Of a stretch of 64,000 nt of DNA, positions 13,803 through 23,415 are shown in pieces. Numbering within the stretch: position 1 is the first letter of the stretch; every line of letters starts with the position of its first letter. The stretch lies in contig NZ_JACHFL010000005.1 of assembly GCF_014201875.1 (NCBI RefSeq), positions 62,001 to 126,000 of the forward strand, read 5' to 3'. Made by a program: the position numbers and the translations under genes. Below the pieces are notes generated by a model that did no database searches, was not told the origin of the DNA, and saw only the letters and a list, made by a program, of their open reading frames with translations. Origin of the DNA: Deinococcus humi. Lineage in GTDB: Bacteria; Deinococcota; Deinococci; Deinococcales; Deinococcaceae.

Positions 13803-14459
13803 TCAATGCTGGTGGTCCATCTCCATTCCATCCATTCCCTGCGGTGCGGGCAACGGCGCGGCCCCGCGCTCTTTGAGCAGTTCGGTCATGGTCCTGATCT
13901 CGGCCCCCTGGGAGCTTTCAATCTGCCGGGCCAGCGCCTGCACTTCCGGGCGCACGTCTGTGTCCGCGTTGAGCACAGGTTTCGCCATCATCAGCGCCCC
14001 CTGATGGTGGCGGGTCATCAGTTGCAGAAAGGTGGTCTCGGCCTGTGCGGGGGGCAGGGTATTCAGCCCTTTTACCTGTTGCGGGGTTGCCATGCCCATG
14101 CTGCGGGCGTGGGCTTCCGACATCCCCGGCCCTCCCCAGGGACGCTTCCACAGGGTCAGCCAACCGTGCATCTGCCCGATCTGCTCTTGCTGAGAGAGCA
14201 GGATGTCCAGCGCTAGCGTACGGATGGCGGGATCGGTGCCCCGTTCGCGAATGCGAGTGGCCAGATCCACGGCCTGGGTGTGGTGCTGGATCATCTCACG
14301 CACGAAGCGGACCTCCGTGCTGCCCTCGGCGGGACCGCTGTCCCCTGACAGGTTCAGGCGAGGCACGAGCAATAGGGCGGCAAGAGCCACCGCCAGCAGC
14401 AGGAGGATGGACAGAAGCACCCGGCGATGCGTGTTGCTGGGCGCGTTCAGACGGGACAT
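13803..14459 (-). CDS. DUF305 family membrane-anchored protein
   Basis: 218 aa. One N-terminal transmembrane anchor (LLSILLLLAVALAALLLV) is followed by a periplasmic four-helix DUF305 domain. The paired signatures are visible: FVREMIQHHTQAVDLATRI and LMTRHHQGALMMAKP, plus His-rich and Met-rich ends (MDGMEMDHQH). The His/Met content and frequent linkage of this family to copper genes suggest metal binding, but that is inference. It shares a short promoter region with the divergent MscS gene. Confidence 0.9.
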   Translation of the reverse strand: MSRLNAPSNTHRRVLLSILLLLAVALAALLLVPRLNLSGDSGPAEGSTEVRFVREMIQHHTQAVDLATRIRERGTDPAIRTLALDILLSQQEQIGQMHGWLTLWKRPWGGPGMSEAHARSMGMATPQQVKGLNTLPPAQAETTFLQLMTRHHQGALMMAKPVLNADTDVRPEVQALARQIESSQGAEIRTMTELLKERGAAPLPAPQGMDGMEMDHQH

Positions 14460-14466
14460 GGCGGGC

Positions 14467-14472
14467 AGTATA
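14467..14472 (-). promoter_or_regulatory. Leaderless -10 box for the DUF305 gene
   Basis: TATACT, 7 nt before the ATG, divergent from the MscS promoter 32 nt away. Confidence 0.65.
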
Positions 14473-14503
14473 CGGGCGCCCTCCGGTCCCGGGTGTCCCA
14501 CCG

Positions 14504-14509
14504 TAAACT
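14504..14509 (+). promoter_or_regulatory. Leaderless -10 box for the MscS gene
   Basis: TAAACT, 7 nt before the ATG. Confidence 0.65.
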
Positions 14510-14516
14510 GTGGGCG

Positions 14517-15668
14517 ATGGCGAATGAAGTCGACACCTCCCGCCTGCTGGGCGTGGACACCATCTCCGGCACGGTGATCAAGGCCTGGAACGACGCCGTG
14601 CAATCCGCCGCAGAGTACGGCCCGTCGCTGCTGCTGGCGCTGGCGCTGGCCGCGCTGTACACGCTGGTGTTCTGGGGGATCTCACGCGCCCTGCACAGCG
14701 TGGTCAGACGCATCGTACCGCCCGAGGCCCAGCCCGTGACGCACCGCATTCTGCGGCTGGTGCTGCGCCTGACCCTGTTGATGCTGGTGCTGATCTCGGC
14801 CTCGGCGCTCTTTCCTCTGCTGGCAAAGTATGGCCCGGCCATCTTCCGGGTCTACGCCCTGCTTCTGCTGCTGTACGTGGGCTGGACCCTGCTGGATTTC
14901 GTGCTGCACCGCCAGACCCGGCGCTGGGGTCTGGACGCCAGCCTGAACCTGCTGATGACAAATGTCGTGCGGGTGGTCTGGGCAACGAGCGGCATCTACC
15001 TGATCTTCCAGCAGTTCAACGTCAACCTGCTGCCCATCCTGGGCGGTCTGGGGGTGCTGGGACTGGCGGTGGGTTTTGCCGCGCAGGACATCCTTGCCAA
15101 CCTGATCAGCGGCGTGACCCTGCTGCTGGACCGGCCTTTCCGGATTGGTGACTGGATTCGCGTGAAGGATCAGGAGGGCCAGGTCAGCGGCCTGACCCTG
15201 CGGACCACCCGCATCCGCACCCGCGACAACGAATTCGTGTCCATTCCCAACAAGGACGTGGCCGGTGCCGTGGTGGTCAACCTCACGGCGGGCGGTCCGC
15301 TCCGGTTGAACGTGCAGATCGGCGTGGAGTACCGCGAGCGGGTAGAGGACGTGCGCCGCATTCTGCTGGAGGTGATGGCCGCGCATCCCAGGGTCGAGAA
15401 AAGCCCGGCCCCGCTGCTGCTGGTCAGAGAACTGAGCGCGTCCAGCGTGGACGTGATCATGCGTTTCTGGGTCAGCGAGGCCAACATTGCCTCCTACCCG
15501 GTTATCTCCATGCAGATGCTGGAGGCGGCCAAGGAAGCCTTGCAGGCCAGCGGTATGAACATTCCCTTTCCGCACCTTCAGCTCCATATCGACGGGGCGA
15601 AGGGATTGGAGACGCTGTTGCCCGCCGCATTGGACCGTCCGGCCCGGCCCCAGCGTGAGGAGCATTGA
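14517..15668 (+). CDS. Small-conductance mechanosensitive channel (MscS family)
   Basis: 383 aa. N-terminal TM segments (~35-60, 85-105, 115-135, 155-180) lead into the pore helix and MscS core: LLPILGGLGVLGLAVGFAAQDILANLISGV, then the beta domain DRPFRIGDWIRV and VSGLTLRTTRIRTRDNEFVSIPN, with the C-terminal alpha/beta domain ending near IPFPHLQLHI. It opens under membrane tension to release solutes on osmotic downshock. The start is set by the leaderless -10 box; a longer frame to 14427 lies in the divergent gene. The stop overlaps the start of the next gene. Confidence 0.93.
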   Translation: MANEVDTSRLLGVDTISGTVIKAWNDAVQSAAEYGPSLLLALALAALYTLVFWGISRALHSVVRRIVPPEAQPVTHRILRLVLRLTLLMLVLISASALFPLLAKYGPAIFRVYALLLLLYVGWTLLDFVLHRQTRRWGLDASLNLLMTNVVRVVWATSGIYLIFQQFNVNLLPILGGLGVLGLAVGFAAQDILANLISGVTLLLDRPFRIGDWIRVKDQEGQVSGLTLRTTRIRTRDNEFVSIPNKDVAGAVVVNLTAGGPLRLNVQIGVEYRERVEDVRRILLEVMAAHPRVEKSPAPLLLVRELSASSVDVIMRFWVSEANIASYPVISMQMLEAAKEALQASGMNIPFPHLQLHIDGAKGLETLLPAALDRPARPQREEH

Positions 15669-16501
15669 CCCACCCTGTTCCGCCCCACAACCGTCCCAGC
15701 TCGCGTTCTGTCTGGCGCCGCGTGCTGGGTGGCGCGGCGATCGGCGCGGCGCTGAGCACACTGGCCGCGTTCCTGGGCGAGGTCCGCGCACCCGAAGGCC
15801 TCCTGCTGTTCCTGATCATGGCCGGGGGCCTAGCCGGAGCCTTCGCCGTCAGCCGCCGCATCCTGTATCTGGGTGCTGGAGCTCTGTCGCTGCTCCTGGC
15901 GCTGTGCCTGCTGACGCCCGTGTTGCGCGTCCCCCTTGACGCCCTGACCCTGTCGCAACCCCCGCAGAAAGCCGACGCCATCGTGATTCTGGGGGGCGGC
16001 GTGCAATGCGGCACCCGGGGGCTGGAAAGCAGCAGTCAGACGCGCCTGCTGGCAGGGCTGGCCCTGTGGCGGGCCGGATATGCCCCCGTCGTTACCGTGT
16101 CCGAGCAATCGGATCTGTTCTCGTCCACCTGCCCCAAGATGAGCGCCATCGAGCGCGAGGTTATCCGGGCGCTGTACCCGCTGGGCGGGCCAGATGTCGT
16201 GACCCTCGGCAACGTCACCACCACCCGCGACGAGGCGGCCCGCGTGCGCGATCTCGCCGGAGACCGCAACTGGAAACAGATTCTTCTGGTGACCAGTCCC
16301 AGTCATTCGCGCCGCGCAACAGGCATCTTCGCCGCCCAGTTGGAAGCCGGGGGGGTCAGTGTCGTCAGCGTTCCGGCCCCCGAAACCCGTTTCGATGCCA
16401 CGCTGCCGCTGCCCTCAGACCGGCTGTACGCGCTGCGAACGGTGCTGTACGAAGGGCTCTCGCGGGTCAAGCTGATTGTGGGTGGAACGCCGGAGCGGTA
16501 G
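15665..16501 (+). CDS. YdcF/ElyC-type membrane protein (DUF218)
   Basis: 278 aa. TTG start overlapping the MscS stop (TTGA), so the two are translationally coupled. Two or three TM helices occupy residues ~20-100. A DUF218 domain follows: ADAIVILGGGVQCGTRG, SQTRLLAGLALWRAGYAP, and later LVTSPSHSRRATGIFA. ElyC/SanA/YdcF proteins are linked to cell-envelope maintenance in other bacteria, but their chemistry is unsettled. Pairing with an osmotic channel is consistent with an envelope role. Confidence 0.87.
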   Translation: MTHPVPPHNRPSSRSVWRRVLGGAAIGAALSTLAAFLGEVRAPEGLLLFLIMAGGLAGAFAVSRRILYLGAGALSLLLALCLLTPVLRVPLDALTLSQPPQKADAIVILGGGVQCGTRGLESSSQTRLLAGLALWRAGYAPVVTVSEQSDLFSSTCPKMSAIEREVIRALYPLGGPDVVTLGNVTTTRDEAARVRDLAGDRNWKQILLVTSPSHSRRATGIFAAQLEAGGVSVVSVPAPETRFDATLPLPSDRLYALRTVLYEGLSRVKLIVGGTPER

Positions 16502-16553
16502 AGGTTCGGGGGCGCCTCTTCTGGGTTCAGGAAAGTGAGCCTGAAAGGGTGAT

Positions 16554-17717
16554 TCATGCCTCCAGAAAGTCCGTCACCACGCGGTTGAGCACCCACCAGC
16601 CCGCAGGCGTGGCCCGCAGGTATGCGCCGTCCAGTGCCAGCCAGCCGCGCTGCACCTGAGCGGCGATGACTTGCGCGTAGCGTGCCCGCACGTCCAGCCC
16701 ACTGCGCCTTGAGAGGTCATTCAGATTCAGACCCGCCCGAAGCCGCAGCCCCATGAACAGCGCGTCGGTAACGTACTCCTCGGCATCAATGGGCTCGGGC
16801 TCGCCCTGCTCGCCAGTCAGCCAGGTGTGCAGATGGGGATTGGTGCGTCTCGATGTCAGCGTTCCCCCGGACTTCGGAGCCAGCGGGTACTGTCCCGCCG
16901 CCCCCGGCCCCAACCCCAGGTAGGTCCGGTTGTTCCAGTACGCGAGGTTGTGGCGCGATTCCTGACCGGGGCGCGCGTAGTTGCTGATCTCATAGCGGGC
17001 AAAACCGTGGGCAGTCAGCAGCGCCTCAGTGCGCTCGAAGCCCGCACGCTCGTCGTCCTCGTGTACCGTCACGCCGCGCCGGGCGAACTCGGTGCCGGGT
17101 TCGACCGTCAGGGTATACGCGCTGATGTGGTCCACGCCTAAGTCCACCAGGCCGTGAACGTCGCTGTCCAGTGGCTGCCCGGGCACGGCGGTGATCAGAT
17201 CCCCGGACACCCGGAAGCCCGCGCCGATCAGAGTGGTCACGGCCTCCCGTGCCCCAGCCGCGTCGTGCTGGCGGCCCAGGAACTTCAGGGTGGCGTCGTC
17301 CAGACTCTGCACGCCCACACTGGCCCGGTCAAAACCCAGTTCTCGCCACAGCGCTGCCCTGGCCGGGCTGACCGTGCCAGGGTTGATCTCCAGCGTGTTC
17401 TCCGCTGCTCCCCAGCCCAGGTGACGGCGAACGCTGCCCACCAGCGCCCCGATCTCGGCGTCGCGCAGAAAACTGGGGGTACCGCCGCCCAGGTATACGG
17501 TGTCCAGATCGATGTCGTACTGGGAGGCCAGCCACGCCGCCTCGGCCTCCAACCGCTCCAGGTACTTCTCCACCTGCCCGCTCTTTCGCGTTAGCACATG
17601 AAAATCGCAATACGGGCAGATGCTTGGGCAGAAGGGAACGTGGACGTACAGGTGGCGCACCGTGCCATCAAGGATGGGGGCGTTCAGCGTGGGGAAAGGG
17701 GGGACAGGACGGCTCAC
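16554..17717 (-). CDS. hemW: Radical SAM heme chaperone HemW
   Basis: 387 aa. The radical SAM cluster motif is [10 protein letters not shown] (CxxxCxxC, with the aromatic-Cys-Asp-Phe that marks HemW rather than HemN). Further HemW features are [31 protein letters not shown] [13 protein letters not shown], and a C-terminal winged-helix domain ([17 protein letters not shown]). HemW inserts heme into target respiratory enzymes; it was formerly annotated as oxygen-independent coproporphyrinogen oxidase. The GTG start is 7 nt from a TAGACT box. Confidence 0.9.
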   Translation of the reverse strand: MSRPVPPFPTLNAPILDGTVRHLYVHVPFCPSICPYCDFHVLTRKSGQVEKYLERLEAEAAWLASQYDIDLDTVYLGGGTPSFLRDAEIGALVGSVRRHLGWGAAENTLEINPGTVSPARAALWRELGFDRASVGVQSLDDATLKFLGRQHDAAGAREAVTTLIGAGFRVSGDLITAVPGQPLDSDVHGLVDLGVDHISAYTLTVEPGTEFARRGVTVHEDDERAGFERTEALLTAHGFARYEISNYARPGQESRHNLAYWNNRTYLGLGPGAAGQYPLAPKSGGTLTSRRTNPHLHTWLTGEQGEPEPIDAEEYVTDALFMGLRLRAGLNLNDLSRRSGLDVRARYAQVIAAQVQRGWLALDGAYLRATPAGWWVLNRVVTDFLEA

Positions 17718-17724
17718 TGCATGG

Positions 17725-17730
17725 AGTCTA
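17725..17730 (-). promoter_or_regulatory. Leaderless -10 box for hemW
   Basis: TAGACT, 7 nt before a GTG start on the minus strand. This supports GTG as the first codon. Confidence 0.6.
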
Positions 17731-17781
17731 TGCGCGGGCAGAGTTCGGGACCGTGAGGCCTGGCGGCGGGGCTTGAATTGC

Positions 17782-18276
17782 TCAGCGTCCGTGCGGCGTG
17801 CTGTCCATCCAGTCCTCCAAGGTCCTCTGCACGGTGGCTGCCGTGGTCACCACCACCGGCACGTCCAGTGAGGCCACTGCCGAGGCCGCCGCATTCTGCC
17901 CCTTACGCTTGCCCGTCTTGAGTTCTGTGGACGCGGCCCAGGCTGGAAAAGTGCCGCCCTCGGCGTATTCCACACCGCCCGCGTCGGAGATCAGGGTTTC
18001 AGGCACCGTCACTTCCGGCCCGGAGGCCAGTGCCTGTTTGCCGATGATCAAGACGCCGCGCGGCGTCACTTCCTTCAGAGCAGCCAACAACGGGGTCAGG
18101 CCGTCGTGGACGATCAGTTCCACGGTTCCCTTGCCGTCCACAGCTGCCAGAGCGGCGGGCAGATCGGCGGCCAATTCGGCAGGCGCGGCCACCAGCCAGG
18201 GGTGCCCTCCGGCGCGGCCCTCGAAGCTGGCGTGGGCGCTGCGGTAAATGTCGGTCCAGGTGCGGGTGTGCTGCAT
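17782..18276 (-). CDS. Conserved hypothetical protein, unknown function
   Basis: 164 aa, soluble, no signal peptide or membrane segment. The pattern is alternating beta strands and helices ([49 protein letters not shown]), suggestive of a Rossmann-like alpha/beta fold. I do not recognise the family. It lies 20 nt downstream of the sulfurtransferase on the same strand but has its own leaderless -10 box. Confidence 0.75.
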   Translation of the reverse strand: MQHTRTWTDIYRSAHASFEGRAGGHPWLVAAPAELAADLPAALAAVDGKGTVELIVHDGLTPLLAALKEVTPRGVLIIGKQALASGPEVTVPETLISDAGGVEYAEGGTFPAWAASTELKTGKRKGQNAAASAVASLDVPVVVTTAATVQRTLEDWMDSTPHGR

Positions 18277-18283
18277 GACGCCC

Positions 18284-18289
18284 AGAATA
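18284..18289 (-). promoter_or_regulatory. Leaderless -10 box for the 164-aa protein
   Basis: TATTCT, 7 nt before the ATG on the minus strand. Confidence 0.6.
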
Positions 18290-18295
18290 GGCGGA

Positions 18296-19168
18296 TTACC
18301 CGCCCTGCTCCTCCTCTCCCACTGCCACAGGCCGCGCGTCGTCGCTGACCCAGTCGCTCCATGATCCAGCGTATAGACGGTTATCCGGTCCCAGCGGCAC
18401 GCCTGCCAGCTCCCGGGCCAGCAGGTTGGGGGTGGCGCTCACGCCACTGCCACAATACGTGATGGTGGAAGATTCGTCCGTCTCCAGCCGCGCGGCCTGC
18501 CGTTCACCGTCGTGCCAGCGCCCTGCACTGTCCAGCGCGCCGCTCCAGTCGCGATTGACCGCTCCCGGAATATGTCCGGCTTTCCGGTCAAGGGGTTCAG
18601 TCTCGCCTCGGTAACGGGCCGGAGCGCGCGAATCGATCAGCAGCGTGTTGGGAGCGCGGTTGGCCACCTCGTCTGCATCGGCCACCATGCCGGGTTGTAC
18701 GTCCGGAGCAAAGGAGACGGGTGCGTATTCGGCATCCGCCGTGTCCACCCTACCGCCCGCCGACAGATAAGCGGGCCAGCCGCCGTCCAGCACGTAGACC
18801 TGCGCGTGCCCCAGCCAGCGCAGCAGCCACCATGCGCGGGCGGCGTAAAAACCTTGGCCGGTTGCCGGATCGTCGTAGGCCACCACCACTCTGTCATTGC
18901 CGATCCCCACACTTCCCAGCCACTCTGCCAGCGCCGCTGGATCGGGCAACGGGTGACGTCCGCCCGCGCCGTCCTCGCGCACGGGTCCGCTCAGGTCCGT
19001 TTCCAGATCGGCGTAGATAGCTCCGGGAATGTGGCCCTCTAGATAGGCGATGCGACCCACCAGCGGATCGCTCAGGGCGTAGCGACAATCCAGCAAGCGC
19101 AGATTGGAATCCTGCACATGCTCCACCAGCCATTCGGCAGATTTCAGAGGCGAGTCGGGTTGGGTCAT
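18296..19168 (-). CDS. Thiosulfate/3-mercaptopyruvate sulfurtransferase (two rhodanese domains)
   Basis: 290 aa with tandem rhodanese domains. The N-terminal inactive domain (~1-140) shows LLDCRYAL and [15 protein letters not shown]; the C-terminal domain (~160-285) shows [22 protein letters not shown] and the active-site loop TYCGSGVSA, where the Cys carries the persulfide. The CGSGVS loop is closer to the mercaptopyruvate-type sequence than to the CRKGVT thiosulfate type, so either donor is possible. The start is fixed by a -10 box 6 nt upstream. Confidence 0.92.
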   Translation of the reverse strand: MTQPDSPLKSAEWLVEHVQDSNLRLLDCRYALSDPLVGRIAYLEGHIPGAIYADLETDLSGPVREDGAGGRHPLPDPAALAEWLGSVGIGNDRVVVAYDDPATGQGFYAARAWWLLRWLGHAQVYVLDGGWPAYLSAGGRVDTADAEYAPVSFAPDVQPGMVADADEVANRAPNTLLIDSRAPARYRGETEPLDRKAGHIPGAVNRDWSGALDSAGRWHDGERQAARLETDESSTITYCGSGVSATPNLLARELAGVPLGPDNRLYAGSWSDWVSDDARPVAVGEEEQGG

Positions 19169-19174
19169 GAGCGC

Positions 19175-19180
19175 AGGCTA
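19175..19180 (-). promoter_or_regulatory. Leaderless -10 box for the sulfurtransferase
   Basis: TAGCCT, 6 nt before the ATG on the minus strand. Confidence 0.6.
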
Positions 19181-19790
19181 CACTGTCGGCCCAGCAGTGC
19201 CTCGAAAGGGTATAAAACAAAAAACCCGCCCTTCGCGGACGGTTATAATCAAAAGATAGCGTGCAATACAGGCGGTGTCAAATCCATTCATTGGGCCTCA
19301 AAACCCCTTGTCACATGGCGGTTAATTGGCCCATCTAGCGGTGTGGCTGCATAGAAGGCTCGTGTTGCCTCAACTCAGGGTCCGATTTATGCCTCAAGTG
19401 TTGCCTTCCCCGGCAGGCAGACCCTGGGTGATGTGGGGTGTCAGGACAACAGCGGCGCAACGTCACTCATGCCAGCAGCTTTACCGATACGCACGCGCGA
19501 ACCGACGACTGTCAGCACAATGACTTCGGCGACCACAAAGTCACCTTGACCAACGCCGTCCTAATGAGCAAGCCAAGCGTCCTAGCAGTCGATCCGGTAG
19601 ATAGTTTGCCGCCCCTGCCAAGGGGCAGACTGAACATCTGGCCCATGCGTATCTGATGGCAATGAAAGGAGATCTGTAGGAGGAGATCAAGTCTAAACGC
19701 AAGAAAAAGACTGCCGGGTGGGGGAAATAGTGGAAATGAACTATACGCTTTTCGCCCTTGCCTGATAGACTATGGCTGTCGGTGAAAGCC
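19181..19790. other. Intergenic stretch before tmRNA, no convincing gene
   Basis: About 600 nt that is AT-richer than its surroundings. A perfect TATAAT occurs at 19244-19249 (+) but without a good -35. All frames are broken by stops. The last ~90 nt before the tmRNA promoter region read as a Lys-rich stretch (AHAYLMAMKGDL, stop, EEIKSKRKKKTAGW), which may be the degraded end of a gene. It could also hold an unrecognised small RNA. The tmRNA promoter must lie near 19765-19800; GATACA is at the right distance for a -10. Confidence 0.35.
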
Positions 19791-19803
19791 GATACAACAC
19801 TTT

Positions 19804-20157
<354 letters not shown>

Positions 20158-20167
20158 GACCGAGAAG

Positions 20168-20197
20168 ACCCTGCCACCCCCGGCGGGGTTTTTCTCT
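20168..20197 (+). terminator. Terminator after tmRNA
   Basis: Stem ACCCTGCC/GGCGGGGT with a G-T pair, then TTTTCTC, 10 nt after the tmRNA CCA. Confidence 0.85.
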
Positions 20198-20224
20198 ATA
20201 TTGAATGTGCCTGCAAAGGCCTGG

Positions 20225-20306
20225 GCCGGGATGGCGGAAGGGTAGACGCATTCGACTTAAAATCGAACGGGAAACCGTGCGGGTTCAAGTCCCGCTCTCG
20301 GCACCA
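20225..20306 (+). tRNA. tRNA-Leu (anticodon UAA)
   Basis: Acceptor GCCGGGA/TCTCGGC with encoded CCA, anticodon stem TTCGA/TCGAA around CTTAAAA (anticodon TAA), a long variable arm ACGGGAAACCGT and T-arm GCGGGTTCAAGTCCCGC. This is a class II tRNA, 82 nt with CCA. Confidence 0.97.
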
Positions 20307-20310
20307 GATA

Positions 20311-20340
20311 GAAAAAGCCCCGCGTGATGCGGGGCTTTTT
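20311..20340 (+). terminator. Terminator after tRNA-Leu
   Basis: Stem AAAAAGCCCCGC/GCGGGGCTTTTT with a GTGAT loop. The A/T symmetry means it could also stop minus-strand transcripts leaving ubiD. Confidence 0.9.
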
Positions 20341-20403
20341 CTATTCCTATCGCTGAAAGTCACCCCTGATCAATATCGAGAGTCTTGGTGCCGTTTTAAT
20401 GAC

Positions 20404-20532
20404 ATGATCCAGAGAACGGCGAACGAGTTGGCAGCCGTGATCGACGCAGTTCATGCGATTGAGCGGCTCACGGCGCGCCACGGGGAGGTGCGGATCAGTC
20501 TGCTGGTCCTGAACGCTTGCCTGGAGGTCTCG
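20404..20532 (+). other. Possible coding remnant converging on ubiD
   Basis: An ATG at 20404 opens ~43 codons with protein-like composition (MIQRTANELAAVIDAVHAIE, then RLTARHGEVRISLLVLNACL), amphipathic and helical. The frame then runs on antisense to ubiD without a natural stop nearby. This may be the 5' remnant of a gene truncated at the ubiD junction, or chance. No ribosome site is evident. Confidence 0.25.
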
Positions 20533-22374
20533 TCAACGCCACCGTTCTGGCAAGCCGTAAACGTGCCACAGGGTGTCCACCCGGTCCACCACCGCCGGGT
20601 CCATCGTGATCTTGGGGGGCCAGGGGCGCACAAAGCCTTCCTGAGGCAGCTTGCGCGCGCCGTCCCAGGCGAGCAGGCCGCCGTGCTGAACCACATCCCG
20701 CTCCGGATCAATGTTGTTGAGGATCGTCCACCACACGTCCTGGATGTTGTTGACATCGGTGAATTCGTCGCAGATCAGCAGATGACGCACTCCTGCGGCG
20801 GCGGGATGGGCGGCGAAGGCACCCGCCAGTTCCTCGGCCTGACCGGGGCGGGTTTTCTTCAGGGCCACCAGCCAGTAGCCATCCGTGGTCTGGCGCTGCG
20901 CCACCACGCCCTCGAAGTCCGGCAATTCGGCGGCGACGTGCGGCCTGAACACCGTTTCGTGCGCCAGATCGCCTGCCTGAAGATCACGACTGGATTCGGC
21001 CCCGCCGATCTCCTCGGGGCGCTTGGTGGTGGCGTCGATGATCAGTTTGCCCCCGTAGCCCCAGCCTCGGCTGCTGTGATCCAGCACGTCGATGGGGCCG
21101 CGCGTGGTCAGGGTATCGCGGCCCGGCACGGCTCTGGCGGCCACCTCGCGCCAGACCGCCTCGAAATCATTGACCTGGATCTCCTCGTCCAGCACGACGA
21201 TCACCTTGGCGAACATCATCTGCCCCAGGCCGAACAGGCCGTTGGCCACCTTGTACGCCTGGCCCGGATAACTCTTCTTGATGCTCACGAACACCAGATT
21301 GTGGGCCACCCCAGCGGGCGGCATGTGGTAATCCACGATCTCGGGAATGATCAGTTGGGCAGCGGGCAGGAACAGCCGCTCGGAGGCCTCGATCAGGTAG
21401 GCGTCCTCCATCGGCGGGCGCCCCACGATGGTGGCGGGGTACACGGGCTGCTGCCGCATGGTCACGGCGGTGACGTGGAACAGCGGATACAGGTCAGGCA
21501 GCGTGTAGAAACCGGTGTGATCGCCAAACGGCCCCTCCATCACCCAGTCCTCAGAGGGATCGACGTAGCCTTCCAGAATGAATTCGGCGTTGGCGGGCAC
21601 GTCCAGATCGACCGTGATCCCCCTGGTCACCGGGTAGCGTTGCCCGCGCAGGTAACCGGCCAGCGCGAACTCGTCCAGGCCGGGAATAGGGGGCAAAGGC
21701 GCGGTCGCCGCGTAGATCAGTGCCGGATCGCCGCCGATGGCAACGGCCACCTCCAACTTCTGCCCCAGCTGCCTGGCCTTCTCCAGATGCTTCGTGCCGG
21801 TCTTGTGACGCTGCCAGTGCATGCCCGTCGTGTTCCTGCCCATGACCTGCATGCGGTACATGCCCATGTTGCGCTCCCCAGTTTCGGGATCGCGGGTGAT
21901 CACCAGGGGCAGAGTGACGAACGGTCCACCATCCAGCGGCCAGCACTTCAGGATCGGAATGCGCGACAGGTCCACCTCGTCGCCGCGCCACACCACTTCC
22001 TGCACCGGACCAGTCTTGACCCGCCTGGGAGGCAGGTTCATGGCGTCCTTGAGCTTGGTCACGTTACTCAGCAGGCCCAGCTTGCTCCCGCCGCCGCTCA
22101 GATCGATCAAGGCCCGCACCCTGGCCGCCAGCTCGTCCAGGTCACCCACGCCCAGGGCCAGGGCGGTGCGCTCGCGGGTGCCCATCAGGCCGATCACCAC
22201 GGGGTGGTCGCTGCCACGAACGTTCTCGAACAGCACTGCCGGGCCGCCGGACTTCACCAGACGGTCGGCGATCTCGGTGATTTCCAGCTCGTGACTGACG
22301 GGCACCGAGACGCGCAGCAGTTCGCCACGTTCTTCCAGCAGGCGCATGAAGCTCTGGATGTCGGGAAAGGCCAT
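20533..22374 (-). CDS. ubiD: UbiD family prenylated-FMN decarboxylase
   Basis: 613 aa. UbiD enzymes use prenylated FMN to decarboxylate aromatic or unsaturated acids, such as polyprenyl-4-hydroxybenzoate or the 1,4-dihydroxy-6-naphthoate intermediates of quinone synthesis. Family features: GGGPFVTLPLVITRDPETGERNMGMYRMQ-type core (GGPFVTLPLVITRDP, GERNMGMYRMQV), EGPFGDHTGFYTL with its catalytic-region Glu/Asp, IVGRPPMEDAYL and the C-terminal LLICDEFTDVNN. In Deinococcus a menaquinone role is likely, but that is inference. The ATG at 22374 is 7 nt after a TATGCT box; an upstream in-frame ATG at 22386 lies within that box and is less likely. Confidence 0.92.
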   Translation of the reverse strand: MAFPDIQSFMRLLEERGELLRVSVPVSHELEITEIADRLVKSGGPAVLFENVRGSDHPVVIGLMGTRERTALALGVGDLDELAARVRALIDLSGGGSKLGLLSNVTKLKDAMNLPPRRVKTGPVQEVVWRGDEVDLSRIPILKCWPLDGGPFVTLPLVITRDPETGERNMGMYRMQVMGRNTTGMHWQRHKTGTKHLEKARQLGQKLEVAVAIGGDPALIYAATAPLPPIPGLDEFALAGYLRGQRYPVTRGITVDLDVPANAEFILEGYVDPSEDWVMEGPFGDHTGFYTLPDLYPLFHVTAVTMRQQPVYPATIVGRPPMEDAYLIEASERLFLPAAQLIIPEIVDYHMPPAGVAHNLVFVSIKKSYPGQAYKVANGLFGLGQMMFAKVIVVLDEEIQVNDFEAVWREVAARAVPGRDTLTTRGPIDVLDHSSRGWGYGGKLIIDATTKRPEEIGGAESSRDLQAGDLAHETVFRPHVAAELPDFEGVVAQRQTTDGYWLVALKKTRPGQAEELAGAFAAHPAAAGVRHLLICDEFTDVNNIQDVWWTILNNIDPERDVVQHGGLLAWDGARKLPQEGFVRPWPPKITMDPAVVDRVDTLWHVYGLPERWR

Positions 22375-22381
22375 GTGGGGC

Positions 22382-22387
22382 AGCATA
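22382..22387 (-). promoter_or_regulatory. Leaderless -10 box for ubiD
   Basis: TATGCT, 7 nt before the ATG on the minus strand. Confidence 0.6.
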
Positions 22388-22575
22388 GGGCGGCGGGGGC
22401 GGGTCAACCGTACCGGAAGGCGGGATGGGGCCAGGGCCGAAGATAACGATTTGATCAAGATCAGCCGTGCATAGACACGCCTAATCAGTTGACCTTTCTT
22501 GTAAACTAGGATGTTGCTCGGAAAGGGCCTTGTCCCTTCGCAATGTGCTGTCCTCTCAACCCCCCAAGGAGTTCT

Positions 22576-23337
22576 ATGAAGCACCTCTTCCTAATGACCG
22601 CCCTCGTTCTCGCTTCCAGCAGTCTTGCCGCCACGACACCCAGCACCCTGACCAAGGGCGTGCTGAAAATTGGGATGGAGGGCACCTACGCGCCTTTCAC
22701 CTATAAGGACGACAAGGGCAACCTGACTGGCTTCGACGTCGATATCGCGAAGGCAGTGGCGGCCAAGCTGGGTCTGAAGCCCGAGTTCGTCTTGACCGAA
22801 TGGAGCGGCATTCTGGCGGGACTGCAGGCCAATAAATACGACGTGATCGTCAACCAGGTGGGGATCACGCCGGAGCGGGAAAAGGCCATCGGCTTCAGCG
22901 CGCCCTACGCGTACTCCTCGCCGCAGATCATCGTGAAGAAGACGGGCAACTTCGCGCCCAAAACGCTGGCGGACCTGAAAGGCAAGCGCGTGGGCGTGGG
23001 CCTGGGCAGCAACTTCGAAAAACAGCTCCGTGACGCCAGCGGTATCAACGTGGTGACCTACCCCGGCGCCCCCGAATACCTGGCGGATCTGGCTGCTGGC
23101 CGTCTGGACGCGGCCTACAATGACCGCCTGCTGGTGGGTTACCTGATCAAGAAAGAAGGGCTGCCAGTGCGCGGCGCGGGCGTGATCGGCCAGCCGGAAG
23201 CGGTGGGCATTGCCGTGAAAAAGACCAACACCGGGCTGAAGGCGGCCATTGACAAGGCGCTGCTGCAACTCAAGGCCGACGGCACCTACGCCAAGATCAG
23301 TCGCCAGTGGTTCGGGCAGGACGTCAGCAAGCCCTGA
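22576..23337 (+). CDS. Amino-acid (cystine-type) ABC transporter substrate-binding protein, copy 1
   Basis: 253 aa. Signal peptide MKHLFLMTALVLASSSLAA. A family-3 solute-binding protein follows: GVLKIGMEGTYAPFTYKDD, LTGFDVDIAKAVAAKLGL, YDVIVNQVGIT, DLKGKRVGVGLGSNFE. The EGTYAPFT..NLTGFDV pattern is close to cystine-binding TcyJ/FliY-type proteins, so L-cystine or a related polar amino acid is the likely ligand (inference). It is clearly paralogous to the gene at 24663 and ends with the same WFGQDVSKP. SD AAGGAG lies 4-5 nt before the ATG. No permease is adjacent to this copy. Confidence 0.9.
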   Translation: MKHLFLMTALVLASSSLAATTPSTLTKGVLKIGMEGTYAPFTYKDDKGNLTGFDVDIAKAVAAKLGLKPEFVLTEWSGILAGLQANKYDVIVNQVGITPEREKAIGFSAPYAYSSPQIIVKKTGNFAPKTLADLKGKRVGVGLGSNFEKQLRDASGINVVTYPGAPEYLADLAAGRLDAAYNDRLLVGYLIKKEGLPVRGAGVIGQPEAVGIAVKKTNTGLKAAIDKALLQLKADGTYAKISRQWFGQDVSKP

Positions 23338-23403
23338 AGCCCCTCTGCACTGCAGCGCCGCCCCCTCCATTTTGCGGGCGGCGCTGTTCATGTTGATGGA
23401 CTC

Positions 23404-23409
23404 TAGACT
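23404..23409 (+). promoter_or_regulatory. Leaderless -10 box for the sarcosine-oxidase-like gene
   Basis: TAGACT, 6 nt before the ATG. Confidence 0.6.
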
Positions 23410-23415
23410 GGGGAG

